A DNA stretch of 25,155 nucleotides, from positions 1 to 25,155 of the forward strand of contig JBPOIH010000023.1 of NCBI GenBank assembly GCA_052034685.1, given 5' to 3'. A model generated the notes under the pieces. It made no database searches and had not been told where the DNA came from. It saw nothing but the letters and a program-made list of their open reading frames with translations. Below, piece after piece: positions 6,740-14,881 of the stretch; position 1 is the first letter of the stretch; each line of letters begins with the position of its first letter. Origin of the DNA: CAYUUR01 sp052034685 (GTDB lineage: Bacteria > Patescibacteriota > Saccharimonadia > Saccharimonadales > CAYUUR01). Position numbers and translations under genes: made by a program.

Positions 6740-7225
6740 TCAAGCCTGAAGGGTTAGATCGCGCGACTCAGGTTTGAGCCTTTTTCGATATGCTCGACAA
6801 TGTCGAGTAGCTGAGACGGTCCATTCGCTGCCGCAGTTAAAGCATTGATATGTTCGTGCGTCTTGTTGCAGGCTTACGTTGCCACAGGTGGGGCAGGTGC
6901 TCCTTTGATGTAGCCAGTCACGGTAGGTGTCTAGGCAATCCTGAATATGGTCTTCGTCTATGGTGTGTCCAAATTCGCGAGCAAGCTGTTTTGCTTTTTC
7001 CCAGGCAGCTACTTCCATTTGCAGCAGCGCAAAGTCGTTTTCGTAATTTGCGTGCTGTAATGTGGCGTGACCAACCTCGTGCAATAGTGACCAGATAGCC
7101 TGCACTGACTCCGTCTGGGTGACATAATAGACAGTTTGTTGTTGAGATGACCACGAAAAGACCGTACCTTCGCTAAAAGTAATGTTTGGATACACCTTCT
7201 TGAGTTGGCCAAGCAGTGTTTTCAT
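6740..7225 (-). CDS. HExxH zinc-metallopeptidase-like protein with C-terminal zinc ribbon
   Basis: This is a 161-residue protein. LLHEVGH (47-53) is a zincin HExxH motif with His49, Glu50 and His53. Glu71 or Glu76 in the following helix could be the third ligand, as in ImmA/IrrE-like (DUF955) peptidases. Residues 111-131 form a zinc ribbon with CPTC (111-114) and CFNC (128-131), and a basic tail follows. There is no signal peptide, so it is probably cytoplasmic. The ATG overlaps the TGA of the upstream ROK kinase gene (ATGA at 7222-7225), indicating coupling. A regulator-cleaving peptidase is possible, but the substrate is unknown. Confidence 0.72.
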   Translation of the reverse strand: MKTLLGQLKKVYPNITFSEGTVFSWSSQQQTVYYVTQTESVQAIWSLLHEVGHATLQHANYENDFALLQMEVAAWEKAKQLAREFGHTIDEDHIQDCLDTYRDWLHQRSTCPTCGNVSLQQDARTYQCFNCGSEWTVSATRHCRAYRKRLKPESRDLTLQA

Positions 7226-8025
7226 CGCTGTTTCATGAGCGTTAGGCAGCCATATACGACGGCTTCTTCAGGATGCTTGGCTTCAACAATTGGAGGTATT
7301 GGGGTAAGGGGTGTGCTGAATTTTTTGAGCTCGGCAAGCAGGGGAGCTTCAAATTTGTCGTAATGCTGTCCAACTCCGCCACCTAATATAACAATATCAG
7401 GACGAACAATGACGATGTTGTCTATTAACCCAATGGCAATGTTTTGTGCGATGTTCTTCCATGATTCAGGGTCGGTAATCTCGCTGGCTAACATGCCGTA
7501 TTTTGCTTTAATTGCTTTGCCAGAGGCAAACTTTTCCCAGCGCATTGGTTTTCCATCATGCTCTAATACGATCTGGCCACCTTCAGTATCTTGAAAGTCT
7601 GGGTCAATAACACCATTTGTGATAACACCAGTGCCAATACCGGTACTAATAGTTACGTAAAGCACTCTATCGTAATCATGTTTGACGTTTTGAGCTTCGT
7701 ATAAACCCGCAAGTTTGGCGTCGTTCTCTATGATTACTTTCACCTCAACTATCCGAGAGATGTCTCGTTGAATTGGCTCGTTCTTCCATGGCAGATTACC
7801 ACAGGCTATAACAATGCCTTTTTCTCTATCAAGTCGCCCTGGTACTGCAACCACGCAATGCGTAAACGATGATTTGTTGATTGATCGTATTTGCGTAGCG
7901 AGTTCTTTAAGGAAATCATCGTAATCAGGGGGTGTGGGGAACCGTTGCTCGGCCGCAAGATGACCAGTGTCATCAAACACCGCCAATAACGTCTTACTCC
8001 CTCCAATATCAACCGCCAACTTCAT
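7222..8025 (-). CDS. ROK family sugar kinase-like protein
   Basis: This is a 267-residue protein. Residues 1-15 carry the ASKHA phosphate-1 motif (AVDIGGSKT). IENDAKLAG (99-107) holds the catalytic Asp102. STGIGTGVI (127-135) is the second phosphate motif, and ILGGGVG is the adenosine motif. ROK kinases phosphorylate hexoses such as glucose or N-acetyl sugars. The usual zinc site is missing: the GH histidine is Gln151 and the CxCGxxGC cysteines are absent. The frame continues upstream to 8055, but TATACT at 8033-8038 ends 7 bases before the ATG at 8025, so this is the start used. Confidence 0.86.
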   Translation of the reverse strand: MKLAVDIGGSKTLLAVFDDTGHLAAEQRFPTPPDYDDFLKELATQIRSINKSSFTHCVVAVPGRLDREKGIVIACGNLPWKNEPIQRDISRIVEVKVIIENDAKLAGLYEAQNVKHDYDRVLYVTISTGIGTGVITNGVIDPDFQDTEGGQIVLEHDGKPMRWEKFASGKAIKAKYGMLASEITDPESWKNIAQNIAIGLIDNIVIVRPDIVILGGGVGQHYDKFEAPLLAELKKFSTPLTPIPPIVEAKHPEEAVVYGCLTLMKQR

Positions 8026-8032
8026 GCTCTTT

Positions 8033-8038
8033 AGTATA
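8033..8038 (-). promoter_or_regulatory. Leaderless promoter (-10 TATACT) of the ROK gene
   Basis: On the minus strand TATACT ends 7 bases before the ATG at 8025. It would lie within the coding region if the in-frame start at 8055 were used. Confidence 0.65.
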
Positions 8039-8086
8039 CAAACATGCCTGCCCAAAGCCTATAGAGTTTTCTGCCACAATACACTT

Positions 8087-8115
8087 TTGACTTTCAGGGG
8101 TACAACAGATATAAT
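8087..8115 (+). promoter_or_regulatory. Promoter of rpsA(-infB)
   Basis: TTGACT (8087-8092), 17-base spacer, TATAAT (8110-8115). Expected +1 is near 8122, giving a leader of about 70 bases that contains the SD. Confidence 0.82.
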
Positions 8116-8192
8116 ACCCGCTAACTAACAAACGCTTTTACGTGACTGTATTGGAGTTTGTCAGAATACACAACAAGGAGGACTTGGCCCTA

Positions 8193-9254
8193 ATGCCAAA
8201 AACAGCAATAACAATGGATGACCTGTTAGCTCAGCATGAGATAGCTCAGCTGAAAACAGGCGAAGTAATAGAGGGGACTGTCACCTCAGTGCGCAAGCAC
8301 GAAATCTGGATTGACCTCGGTGCAAACGGTATGGGAATCGTTATGCGTCGTGAAGTTGGTCACGGACAGAAAATTGAGGAAGGACAGAAGGTTACCACCA
8401 GTGTAATCGATCCTGAGATGGACGAAGGCTATGCATTATTAAGCATGCGTCGTGCTGCTAAGGACCGAGGTTGGGACGAACTACAAAAAGTATTCGAAGC
8501 CGGCGATATCATTGAGGTTGAACCTTATGATGCCAACCGTGGCGGACTACTTATTGAGCTGGAAGGAATCCGCGGATTCTTGCCTGTTTCACAGTTATCA
8601 GCTGGTCATTATCCTCGCGTATCTGGTGCTGACAAGGATGAAATCCTGCAGAAGCTCAACGCTTTAACCAAGCAAAAACTTCGCGTAAGGATTCTCGATG
8701 TGAGTCGCAAAGACAACAAACTGATCTTCTCTGAGAAAGAAGCCATGAAGGACGACATGCAAGAGCGTTTCTCTGAGCTTAAGGTAGGAGACACAGTTAA
8801 GGGTGTCGTTACCGGTGTTATCGACTTCGGTGCATTCGTCAATGTTGACGGCATTGAAGGCCTCATTCACATCTCAGAAATTTCATGGGAACGTGTAGAA
8901 GACCCTCGTAAATACCTCAAGACTGGTGAAGAAGTCGAAGCAAAGATCATTGCTATCGACAAAGACCGCTTGAGCTTGAGCCTGAAGCAAATGCAAGAAG
9001 ATCCATGGCTCCAAGAAGTTAAAGCCTTCAAAAAAGGCGATAGCGTCGAAGGCAAAGTCACTCGCATTACGCCATTTGGTGCCTTTGTGCAGCTGAGTGC
9101 ATCTGTAGAAGCATTGGTACATGTGTCAGAAATGGGTGATGGTGACGATACCAACCCAGAAGAAGTCTTCCGACTGAACGAAAAGAAGCAGTTCAAAGTG
9201 CTCGACATCGACACTGACAACCGCAAAATCGCGCTTAGTCTCAAAGACAAGTAA
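8193..9254 (+). CDS. rpsA: Ribosomal protein S1 (bS1), four S1 domains
   Basis: This is a 353-residue RNA-binding protein that helps recruit mRNA to the 30S subunit. Four S1/OB domains are visible: from about 20 (LKTGEVIEGTVTSV), about 107 (degenerate, DIIEVEPYDANRGGLLIEL), about 196 (VGDTVKGVVTGVIDFGAFVNV) and about 281 (KGDSVEGKVTRITPFGAFVQL). E. coli S1 has six; four is common in other bacteria. The frame is open from a GTG at 8142, but the SD AAGGAGGA (8175-8182) points to the ATG at 8193. A strong sigma-70-type promoter lies upstream. infB follows after 38 bases with no terminator between. Confidence 0.93.
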   Translation: MPKTAITMDDLLAQHEIAQLKTGEVIEGTVTSVRKHEIWIDLGANGMGIVMRREVGHGQKIEEGQKVTTSVIDPEMDEGYALLSMRRAAKDRGWDELQKVFEAGDIIEVEPYDANRGGLLIELEGIRGFLPVSQLSAGHYPRVSGADKDEILQKLNALTKQKLRVRILDVSRKDNKLIFSEKEAMKDDMQERFSELKVGDTVKGVVTGVIDFGAFVNVDGIEGLIHISEISWERVEDPRKYLKTGEEVEAKIIAIDKDRLSLSLKQMQEDPWLQEVKAFKKGDSVEGKVTRITPFGAFVQLSASVEALVHVSEMGDGDDTNPEEVFRLNEKKQFKVLDIDTDNRKIALSLKDK

Positions 9255-9292
9255 CAAAAAACCTAACGAACCAGAACGAAAGGAGTGCGTCA

Positions 9293-11053
9293 ATGGCTGA
9301 AAGAAGCATCGAAGTTGAGAATATGATCACCGTTGGCGCGCTCGCTGAGCGTCTCCAGATACCGGCGACCAAGCTTATCGCTGAGCTCATGAAGAATGGC
9401 ATCATGGCCACGATCAATGAGCGAATTGATTTTGAGACTGCTCAGATTATCGTTGAAGAGCTCGGTCTTGAAGTTGAACTGTCACGCAAGGCTGCCGAAA
9501 CATCCAAGCCAGCGCGCGTTAAACGTGTTGCTAGCGACAATGCTGGTACCCGTCCTCCAGTGGTAGCAGTGATGGGCCATGTTGACCACGGTAAGACCTC
9601 GTTATTGGATGCAATCCGTAGCGCGGACGTTGCTAAAGGCGAAGCCGGTGGTATCACGCAGCATATTTCTTCGTACCAGATTACACACGACGACCGCAAG
9701 ATTACTTTTTTGGACACCCCAGGACACGAGGCTTTTGCAGCACTCCGTGAGCACGGCGCTCAGCTGACGGACCTCGTGATTATAGTTGTGGCCGCCGATG
9801 ACGGCATCAAGCCTCAAACACTCGAGGCGATTCGCTTTGCGCGCAAGGCTGGCGTTAAGATGATCGTCGCAATTAATAAGATAGACAAAGAAGGCGCTGA
9901 CGCTAATCGTGTGAAGCAGCAGCTTGCCGAAAACGATCTTATGATCGAAGAATGGGGCGGTGAGACCATTGCAGTCGAGGTATCTGCCAAGACCAAGCAG
10001 AATGTCCCTGAACTACTTGATATGGTACTTTTGCTGGCTGACGTCGAAGAACTCAAGGCAGACATTGATGTACCTGCAAAGGGGCTTATTATTGAAGCTC
10101 ACATGGAGCAAGGGCGTGGTTCGGTAGCGATTGCCTTGGTAGAAGAAGGTATCCTTAAGCCGGGCACGTTTGTTGTTGCCGGTAGCTCATACGGCAAAGT
10201 TCGTAATCTTGAAGCAACTGACGGTACGCCACTCAAAGAAGCCGGCCCATCTACCCCTGTAGTCCTGACCGGGTTCAAGGTTTTGCCAGAGTTTGGCGAC
10301 GAGTTTGCAGTTGTTAAGAACGAAAAAGAGGCCAAGCACTTAACAGAGATAGCCAAGCAGAATAAATCAATGAGCGGCGGTCTTCAGATGAGCGGTAACG
10401 AACTCCTCAGGATTATTAATCGCAGTAACGAACTCCAAGAGCTCAACATTATTGTCAAAGCAGACGTTCAGGGTTCATTAACGTCGGTCATTGATAGTCT
10501 TAAGACTCTCGACACAGAAGAGGTCGCCATCCGTGTAGTCGGTTCTGGTGTTGGTGCGGTCAGTGATAGCGATGTGCACATGGCGCATAGTAGTAATGCA
10601 ATTATTTATGGCTTCAATGTTGAAGTCTCAACTGCCATCAAGCAAATAGCCAGTCGTGACAGGGTTTCGGTCCGACTTTATAAAGTGATATACGAACTTA
10701 TTGATGACGCAAAAGAAGAACTTAGTCGTCTGTTGAGTCCAGAGATTGTCGAAACAGAGCTTGGCCGCTTGGTGGTCAAGGGAATCTTTAAGACGTCCAA
10801 GACAGAAGTCATCTGTGGTGGCGAAGTAACTAAAGGCAAATTGACGGTGCCTGCGCTGGCACGCGTTATGCGTGGCAAAGAAAAGCTGGCTGAAGTAGAA
10901 GTCATCAACCTCAAAAAAGGCCCCCAAGACGCCAAGGAAGTATTTGAAGGCGAAATGTGCGGCATGAGCCTCAAGACTACTGGTCGTTTGGCACTTGAAG
11001 AAGGTGATCATATTGAATTCTTCAGCCGAGAAGCCGTTACTCGTACACTCTAG
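9293..11053 (+). CDS. infB: Translation initiation factor IF-2
   Basis: This is a 586-residue GTPase that delivers fMet-tRNA to the 30S subunit and promotes subunit joining. A short IF2N domain occupies about 9-60, without the long variable N-terminus of E. coli IF-2. The G domain shows GHVDHGKT (95-102), DTPGH (141-145) and NKID (195-198), with SAKT further on. The beta-barrel and C-terminal fMet-tRNA-binding domains follow, ending near FFSREAVTRTL. The SD AAAGGAG (9279-9285) supports the ATG. It is probably co-transcribed with rpsA. Together with fmt and def nearby, it completes a formyl-methionine initiation set. Confidence 0.97.
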   Translation: MAERSIEVENMITVGALAERLQIPATKLIAELMKNGIMATINERIDFETAQIIVEELGLEVELSRKAAETSKPARVKRVASDNAGTRPPVVAVMGHVDHGKTSLLDAIRSADVAKGEAGGITQHISSYQITHDDRKITFLDTPGHEAFAALREHGAQLTDLVIIVVAADDGIKPQTLEAIRFARKAGVKMIVAINKIDKEGADANRVKQQLAENDLMIEEWGGETIAVEVSAKTKQNVPELLDMVLLLADVEELKADIDVPAKGLIIEAHMEQGRGSVAIALVEEGILKPGTFVVAGSSYGKVRNLEATDGTPLKEAGPSTPVVLTGFKVLPEFGDEFAVVKNEKEAKHLTEIAKQNKSMSGGLQMSGNELLRIINRSNELQELNIIVKADVQGSLTSVIDSLKTLDTEEVAIRVVGSGVGAVSDSDVHMAHSSNAIIYGFNVEVSTAIKQIASRDRVSVRLYKVIYELIDDAKEELSRLLSPEIVETELGRLVVKGIFKTSKTEVICGGEVTKGKLTVPALARVMRGKEKLAEVEVINLKKGPQDAKEVFEGEMCGMSLKTTGRLALEEGDHIEFFSREAVTRTL

Positions 11054-11076
11054 TTCTTCACTTCTGTTGTCAAAAA

Positions 11077-11085
11077 TGTTATAGT
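11077..11085 (+). promoter_or_regulatory. Extended -10 promoter after infB
   Basis: TGTTATAGT, with the hexamer at 11080-11085 and 10 bases before the ATG at 11096. It predicts a leader of only a few bases. Confidence 0.55.
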
Positions 11086-11095
11086 GACCTCTGTT

Positions 11096-12529
11096 ATGGA
11101 AAATCGTATTCCGCAGACCGAAAACAGAGATGATGAAGAAGTCTTTGCGCAGCCAAAACGACGCAAGCCGTTCGAAGTTCTGCGTGATTGGGTGCAGTTC
11201 AAAGAACTCGATGAGCATGTAGAAGATGAAGAAGAAGACGATGACACCCCAGAAGCTGCCAAAAGAGGCAAGATCAGCCGGGTTTTTCGTACATTCTTTA
11301 AAAAGAATGTAGAGAAAACAGCAGTTTCGTCAGCTGAACAACCGTTAATGGATACTTCCTTCATCGGTAACGTTGTCGAGTTAACACCAGCTGTTGATAG
11401 AATCGAGGAAACTTCTGAACAAAACAATGATTCGTTGCCTCAAGTTGAGTCTGCTCCGACTGATGAAGTTGCTGAGCAGGCATCAAATATCCCTGAGCAA
11501 GATGAGGCAGAAGAAGATGACGTTACTATAATCGCTGGAACCAAGCGTGCAGCGCCGATGACCCCTATGCCCCCGACAGTACAGAACGCTGCACCAAACC
11601 AGAATTTAAACCAGGCACAACCTGTAGCCGGTAATACTGGTGCCAACACACCGCCAAACCCAGGGGTACAAGCGCACAATGCGGCTCCAGTTGCGGGTGG
11701 TGGCTACAACCCTAACCTGGCACCGCAACAGACCTTTATTTCTTATGAACGCAAAAATGGGGCGGCTCTCGCTGCCTTCATTGGTGCAGAATACCTCAGC
11801 CGACGCCGCGATCGCAAACAAAAAGAACGCATAAAAGACCTCGAAAAAAGTAGAAAGACGTCAGAGCGAACACAAAAGAAAGCTGCCGAACAGATAGCTC
11901 AGATGGAGCGAAAGATGAGAGAGACTACTTTGAGGCAGCCAGTTGCGGAGAAAATCGTAACGCCACCTCGTAGACCAGAGCAATCTCCGACACCTGCGGT
12001 TGAGCGAAGGCCAGTTATGCCAACAACGAAGCCTGAGCGTCCTCAAGCGCCAGAAAAGCAGCCTGAGGCTGAAGTATCACGCCCACAGTCAATCAAAGAA
12101 GTGCTTGAAGCAAGACAGCCAGTTCAACCTGAAAAGGCCCCAGAACTACCAAAACTAGATTTTGAACAACCCAAACCTGTCGAACGATTTGATCAAGAAG
12201 ATATCTTGGCAGCTGCAGAGAAGTTAGCAGAACGTGCCAACGACGGCACAACCCATGAGATCTTTGATGAACGTCGTCACGAGATCAAAGATGATAAGAC
12301 ATCGCCATTGGCAGCGGCAGGAGTGGCTTCTCAGAGTGTTATTGAGCCAGCGCCGCAACAAACGTTTGTAAGCCCAGCGCCTCCGGTCAGCGGTAGTACA
12401 GACGCTGCTCGCACACCGTCAGTCGCTGAGACCGACGCAAAGGCGGGGCTCCTATCCCAGCGGTCTGCGTTATGGACAGCGCTCGTTATTGGTGTTGTCT
12501 TTGCAGTCATGCTCATACTCTTCAGATAA
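11096..12529 (+). CDS. Tail-anchored acidic/proline-rich coiled-coil protein, unknown function
   Basis: I do not recognise this 477-residue protein. The N-terminal part is highly charged, with an acidic cluster (EHVEDEEEDDD). A Pro/Asn/Gln-rich disordered stretch follows at about 145-215. Then come a short ordered segment (about 216-240, FISYERKNGAALAAFIGAEYLSRR), a strongly charged probable coiled coil (about 240-280) and a Pro/Glu-rich region. The only hydrophobic segment is the last about 20 residues (WTALVIGVVFAVMLILF), so a C-terminal membrane anchor with a cytoplasmic bulk is likely. The GTG at 11084 lies in the promoter, so the ATG at 11096 is used. Confidence 0.7.
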   Translation: MENRIPQTENRDDEEVFAQPKRRKPFEVLRDWVQFKELDEHVEDEEEDDDTPEAAKRGKISRVFRTFFKKNVEKTAVSSAEQPLMDTSFIGNVVELTPAVDRIEETSEQNNDSLPQVESAPTDEVAEQASNIPEQDEAEEDDVTIIAGTKRAAPMTPMPPTVQNAAPNQNLNQAQPVAGNTGANTPPNPGVQAHNAAPVAGGGYNPNLAPQQTFISYERKNGAALAAFIGAEYLSRRRDRKQKERIKDLEKSRKTSERTQKKAAEQIAQMERKMRETTLRQPVAEKIVTPPRRPEQSPTPAVERRPVMPTTKPERPQAPEKQPEAEVSRPQSIKEVLEARQPVQPEKAPELPKLDFEQPKPVERFDQEDILAAAEKLAERANDGTTHEIFDERRHEIKDDKTSPLAAAGVASQSVIEPAPQQTFVSPAPPVSGSTDAARTPSVAETDAKAGLLSQRSALWTALVIGVVFAVMLILFR

Positions 12530-12567
12530 GCATTAGTTGTACTATCTCGTAGAATATGTTTATATCG

Positions 12568-12596
12568 TTGACATTTTTAACTATTTATGCTTAAAT
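12568..12596 (+). promoter_or_regulatory. Promoter of the duplicated-repeat membrane protein gene
   Basis: TTGACA (12568-12573), 17-base spacer, TTAAAT (12591-12596) with an extended -10 TGC. Expected +1 is near 12603. Confidence 0.68.
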
Positions 12597-12640
12597 GTAT
12601 GAGTAAAATTCATTATTGATTCGAAAGGATTAGAATCACA

Positions 12641-14320
12641 ATGTCAGAATTAGTCTCAAACCCACAAGAACTTGCTCAGCAACTTGCTGATCAGCATCGT
12701 GCTGCTCAAGCTGAAGCTGCTATGCACCAGTTTGTTGACGTAACAAATAAAGAATCTCTAGATGACTTTAATGCGTATTTTGAATCCCGACCTTCTGAGG
12801 ATGGCGGCACGGACATGCTCAAAAAGAGTCATTATGATGAAACGCTTGTCGAAACAGCCAATCAGTATGAAGAAATGAGCATGACTGACCTTGCAAAAGA
12901 GCTTGCAGAAGCAACTGTTGCAAAAGATATGACTAAGTTTACTGAAGTATCTGACGTTCTGAACAACAAAGTTAGTAACTTTGTTGATGCTCAGAAGAGT
13001 GAACGTACTGAGGGCTCAGAACCTTCTGATCTCCCTGAAGGTAACCGCGAACAACAGGTCAAGAATGTCTATAATCGCCTTGGTAAAGTAATGAAGGCAG
13101 AGCAAGATCGCCTGACAGCAGAAAAACAACCTGTCGTTAGCCCAGATATAACTGAGACTACTCCTGAGCAAGGCAGCGTAAGCACGGATGAGCTTACACC
13201 TTCTGAAAAGCTGGCCGAGATTGCCAAAGTAGAAGAGATGTACAAAACAACTCTTGCAAAAGCTACTGCTGAGGGCGACCAAGCTGGCCTTGAGATGTTA
13301 AAGACAGTCAAGGAACAGATCCAAAATGCCAAGAACCAAGCGCTCGAAGCTATGTTTAAAGGTGTATCAAATGAAGAGCTACGAGTTAAGCTAGAAGGTT
13401 TAACTTCAGAAGAAGACAAGACCGAACATGATCGAGTTGTTGCGGAAATGCAACGACGCTTTGCTGAAGCTCGTGCGCAAGATGAAGGTGCAGCGCAAGA
13501 AGGCGGACCTGTCGATGCAGAAGGCAAAAAACTCTTCACCGAGATGAGTCCTTCAGAGAAACTTGTGAGAATTGCTGAAATGGAAGCAATGTTTGACGCA
13601 AACATTGCTCAAGCAACTGATCAAAGCGATATAGACGCGCTTTATCACCAGAAGGCACAGATGCAAGTACTAAGAAACGAAGCTCTAAAAGCAATGTTCG
13701 AAGGTGTTTCAGACGAAGACTTGCAGAATAAGTATGATAGCTTAACTGATGAAGCTGATAAGGACGAGCGTGAACAGGTTCGCTTGGAGATGTGGCGCCG
13801 CTATGGTGAAGCTAATACGCAGGATGACGGCTCACAGGCTGCTCCAGAAGCACAGCCAGCAGGCAAAAAAGGTTGGATGAAGCGCATAAAGGATCGCGTT
13901 AAAGGTTCACGTGCAACCACTGCAGTACTAACTGGTAACGTTGTAGATGGCGGTAACGGTGGCAATGGCAACAACGATACACCAGAGCGTTCACGACTTC
14001 GTGGCTGCGGCGCAGTACTCGGTGCAGCAGCACTTGTAGGTGCAGCCGTAGCCTTCGGTGTTGTAGCTAAGCAAAAAGGATGGGACATTAATCCATTTGA
14101 TGGTGATGGCTTCTCATTCGACAACGGTGCTGGCATAAAGAGCCCTTACAACGAGAAGTTCTATGACTATATCAGCGGTACAGCTGAGTTCAAAGAGGCC
14201 AACCCAACAGTAACTTTGCCTGGTGGCGAAGTAGTAAGCTGGATCCCTGACGCTCCAAACTATGATCTTACAGCGTACGATCAGTACATGAATGGTCTTC
14301 TTGACCAAATGAACAGCTAG
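12641..14320 (+). CDS. Single-pass membrane protein with internal duplication, unknown function
   Basis: I do not recognise this 559-residue protein. Residues 1-180 are acidic and helical. Two homologous helical repeats follow at about 186-281 and 302-396 (period about 116), both containing PSEKL, EAL(E/K)AMF(K/E)GVS and a closing RR(F/Y)(A/G)EA. A basic stretch (409-424) and a Gly/Asn linker precede one TM segment (about 455-476). About 80 residues remain after it (DINPFDGDGFSFDN to the end). The basic residues before the TM suggest N-inside, C-outside. The SD AAAGGA (12624-12629) and a promoter support the start. A weak hairpin (14323-14338) follows the stop. Confidence 0.75.
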   Translation: MSELVSNPQELAQQLADQHRAAQAEAAMHQFVDVTNKESLDDFNAYFESRPSEDGGTDMLKKSHYDETLVETANQYEEMSMTDLAKELAEATVAKDMTKFTEVSDVLNNKVSNFVDAQKSERTEGSEPSDLPEGNREQQVKNVYNRLGKVMKAEQDRLTAEKQPVVSPDITETTPEQGSVSTDELTPSEKLAEIAKVEEMYKTTLAKATAEGDQAGLEMLKTVKEQIQNAKNQALEAMFKGVSNEELRVKLEGLTSEEDKTEHDRVVAEMQRRFAEARAQDEGAAQEGGPVDAEGKKLFTEMSPSEKLVRIAEMEAMFDANIAQATDQSDIDALYHQKAQMQVLRNEALKAMFEGVSDEDLQNKYDSLTDEADKDEREQVRLEMWRRYGEANTQDDGSQAAPEAQPAGKKGWMKRIKDRVKGSRATTAVLTGNVVDGGNGGNGNNDTPERSRLRGCGAVLGAAALVGAAVAFGVVAKQKGWDINPFDGDGFSFDNGAGIKSPYNEKFYDYISGTAEFKEANPTVTLPGGEVVSWIPDAPNYDLTAYDQYMNGLLDQMNS

Positions 14321-14346
14321 TTAGTGCTACTCAGCACTGTTTCTAG

Positions 14347-14375
14347 TGGACTGATTAGCTACAAACGGCTACAAT
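14347..14375 (+). promoter_or_regulatory. Promoter of the DUF5663-like gene
   Basis: TGGACT (14347-14352), 17-base spacer, TACAAT (14370-14375). A leader of about 20 bases with an SD would result. Confidence 0.55.
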
Positions 14376-14401
14376 AGCAAACATAAAAAGGAACAATACC
14401 C

Positions 14402-14878
14402 ATGTTTAAACTCGATGACAATCTACTGCAGGAACTCGGCCTTGGAACACTTCCACCGGCAGAGAAGAATCGCATGCTCGCTCATATCTATGAAACATTG
14501 GAAATGCGCGTTGGTATGCGTCTAGCAGAACAGATGACTAACGAACAGCTCGATGAGTTTGAGCGCTTCATTGATGCTAACGACGAAGCTGGTGCGTTAA
14601 AGTGGCTTGAGACTAACTTCCCTAATTACAAGAATGTTGTTGCGGAAGAACTTGAAAAGCTTAAGGCAGAGATAAAGACCGCTGCACCACAGATTGTTGC
14701 AGCAAGCCAGCAAGCGCAGGCAGCAATGCCTCCTGTTGGTGCTGTTCCGCCGGCGCCAGCTGCAGGTATGCAGCCAAACGCCCCTGCTGCACCGCAGCAG
14801 AATTCCGGCGTAGCCCCAGATGACAATTGGCAACCACCACAGCCACCACAAGTACCGCCAGCTGCACCACAGCAATAA
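14402..14878 (+). CDS. DUF5663-like protein with Pro/Ala/Gln-rich tail
   Basis: This is a 158-residue protein. Residues 1-100 are an all-helical domain: LLQELGLGTLPPAEKNRMLAH, then MRVGMRLAEQMTNEQLDEFERF, then WLETNFPNYKNVVAEELEKL. From memory this resembles DUF5663, known mainly from CPR genomes; a profile search should confirm. Residues 101-158 are low-complexity Pro/Ala/Gln, probably disordered. Function is unknown. The SD AAGGA (14388-14392) lies 9 bases from the ATG. The gene ends 3 bases before the stop of convergent fmt, and its likely terminator lies inside fmt. Confidence 0.75.
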   Translation: MFKLDDNLLQELGLGTLPPAEKNRMLAHIYETLEMRVGMRLAEQMTNEQLDEFERFIDANDEAGALKWLETNFPNYKNVVAEELEKLKAEIKTAAPQIVAASQQAQAAMPPVGAVPPAPAAGMQPNAPAAPQQNSGVAPDDNWQPPQPPQVPPAAPQQ

Positions 14879-14881
14879 CGA

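Noticed and set aside
10628..11218. 196-codon minus-strand ORF
   Set aside because: It is antisense to infB and the following gene, whose frames are clearly real.
13069..13605. 178-codon minus-strand ORF
   Set aside because: Low-complexity Ser/Ala-rich shadow of the duplicated-repeat protein gene.
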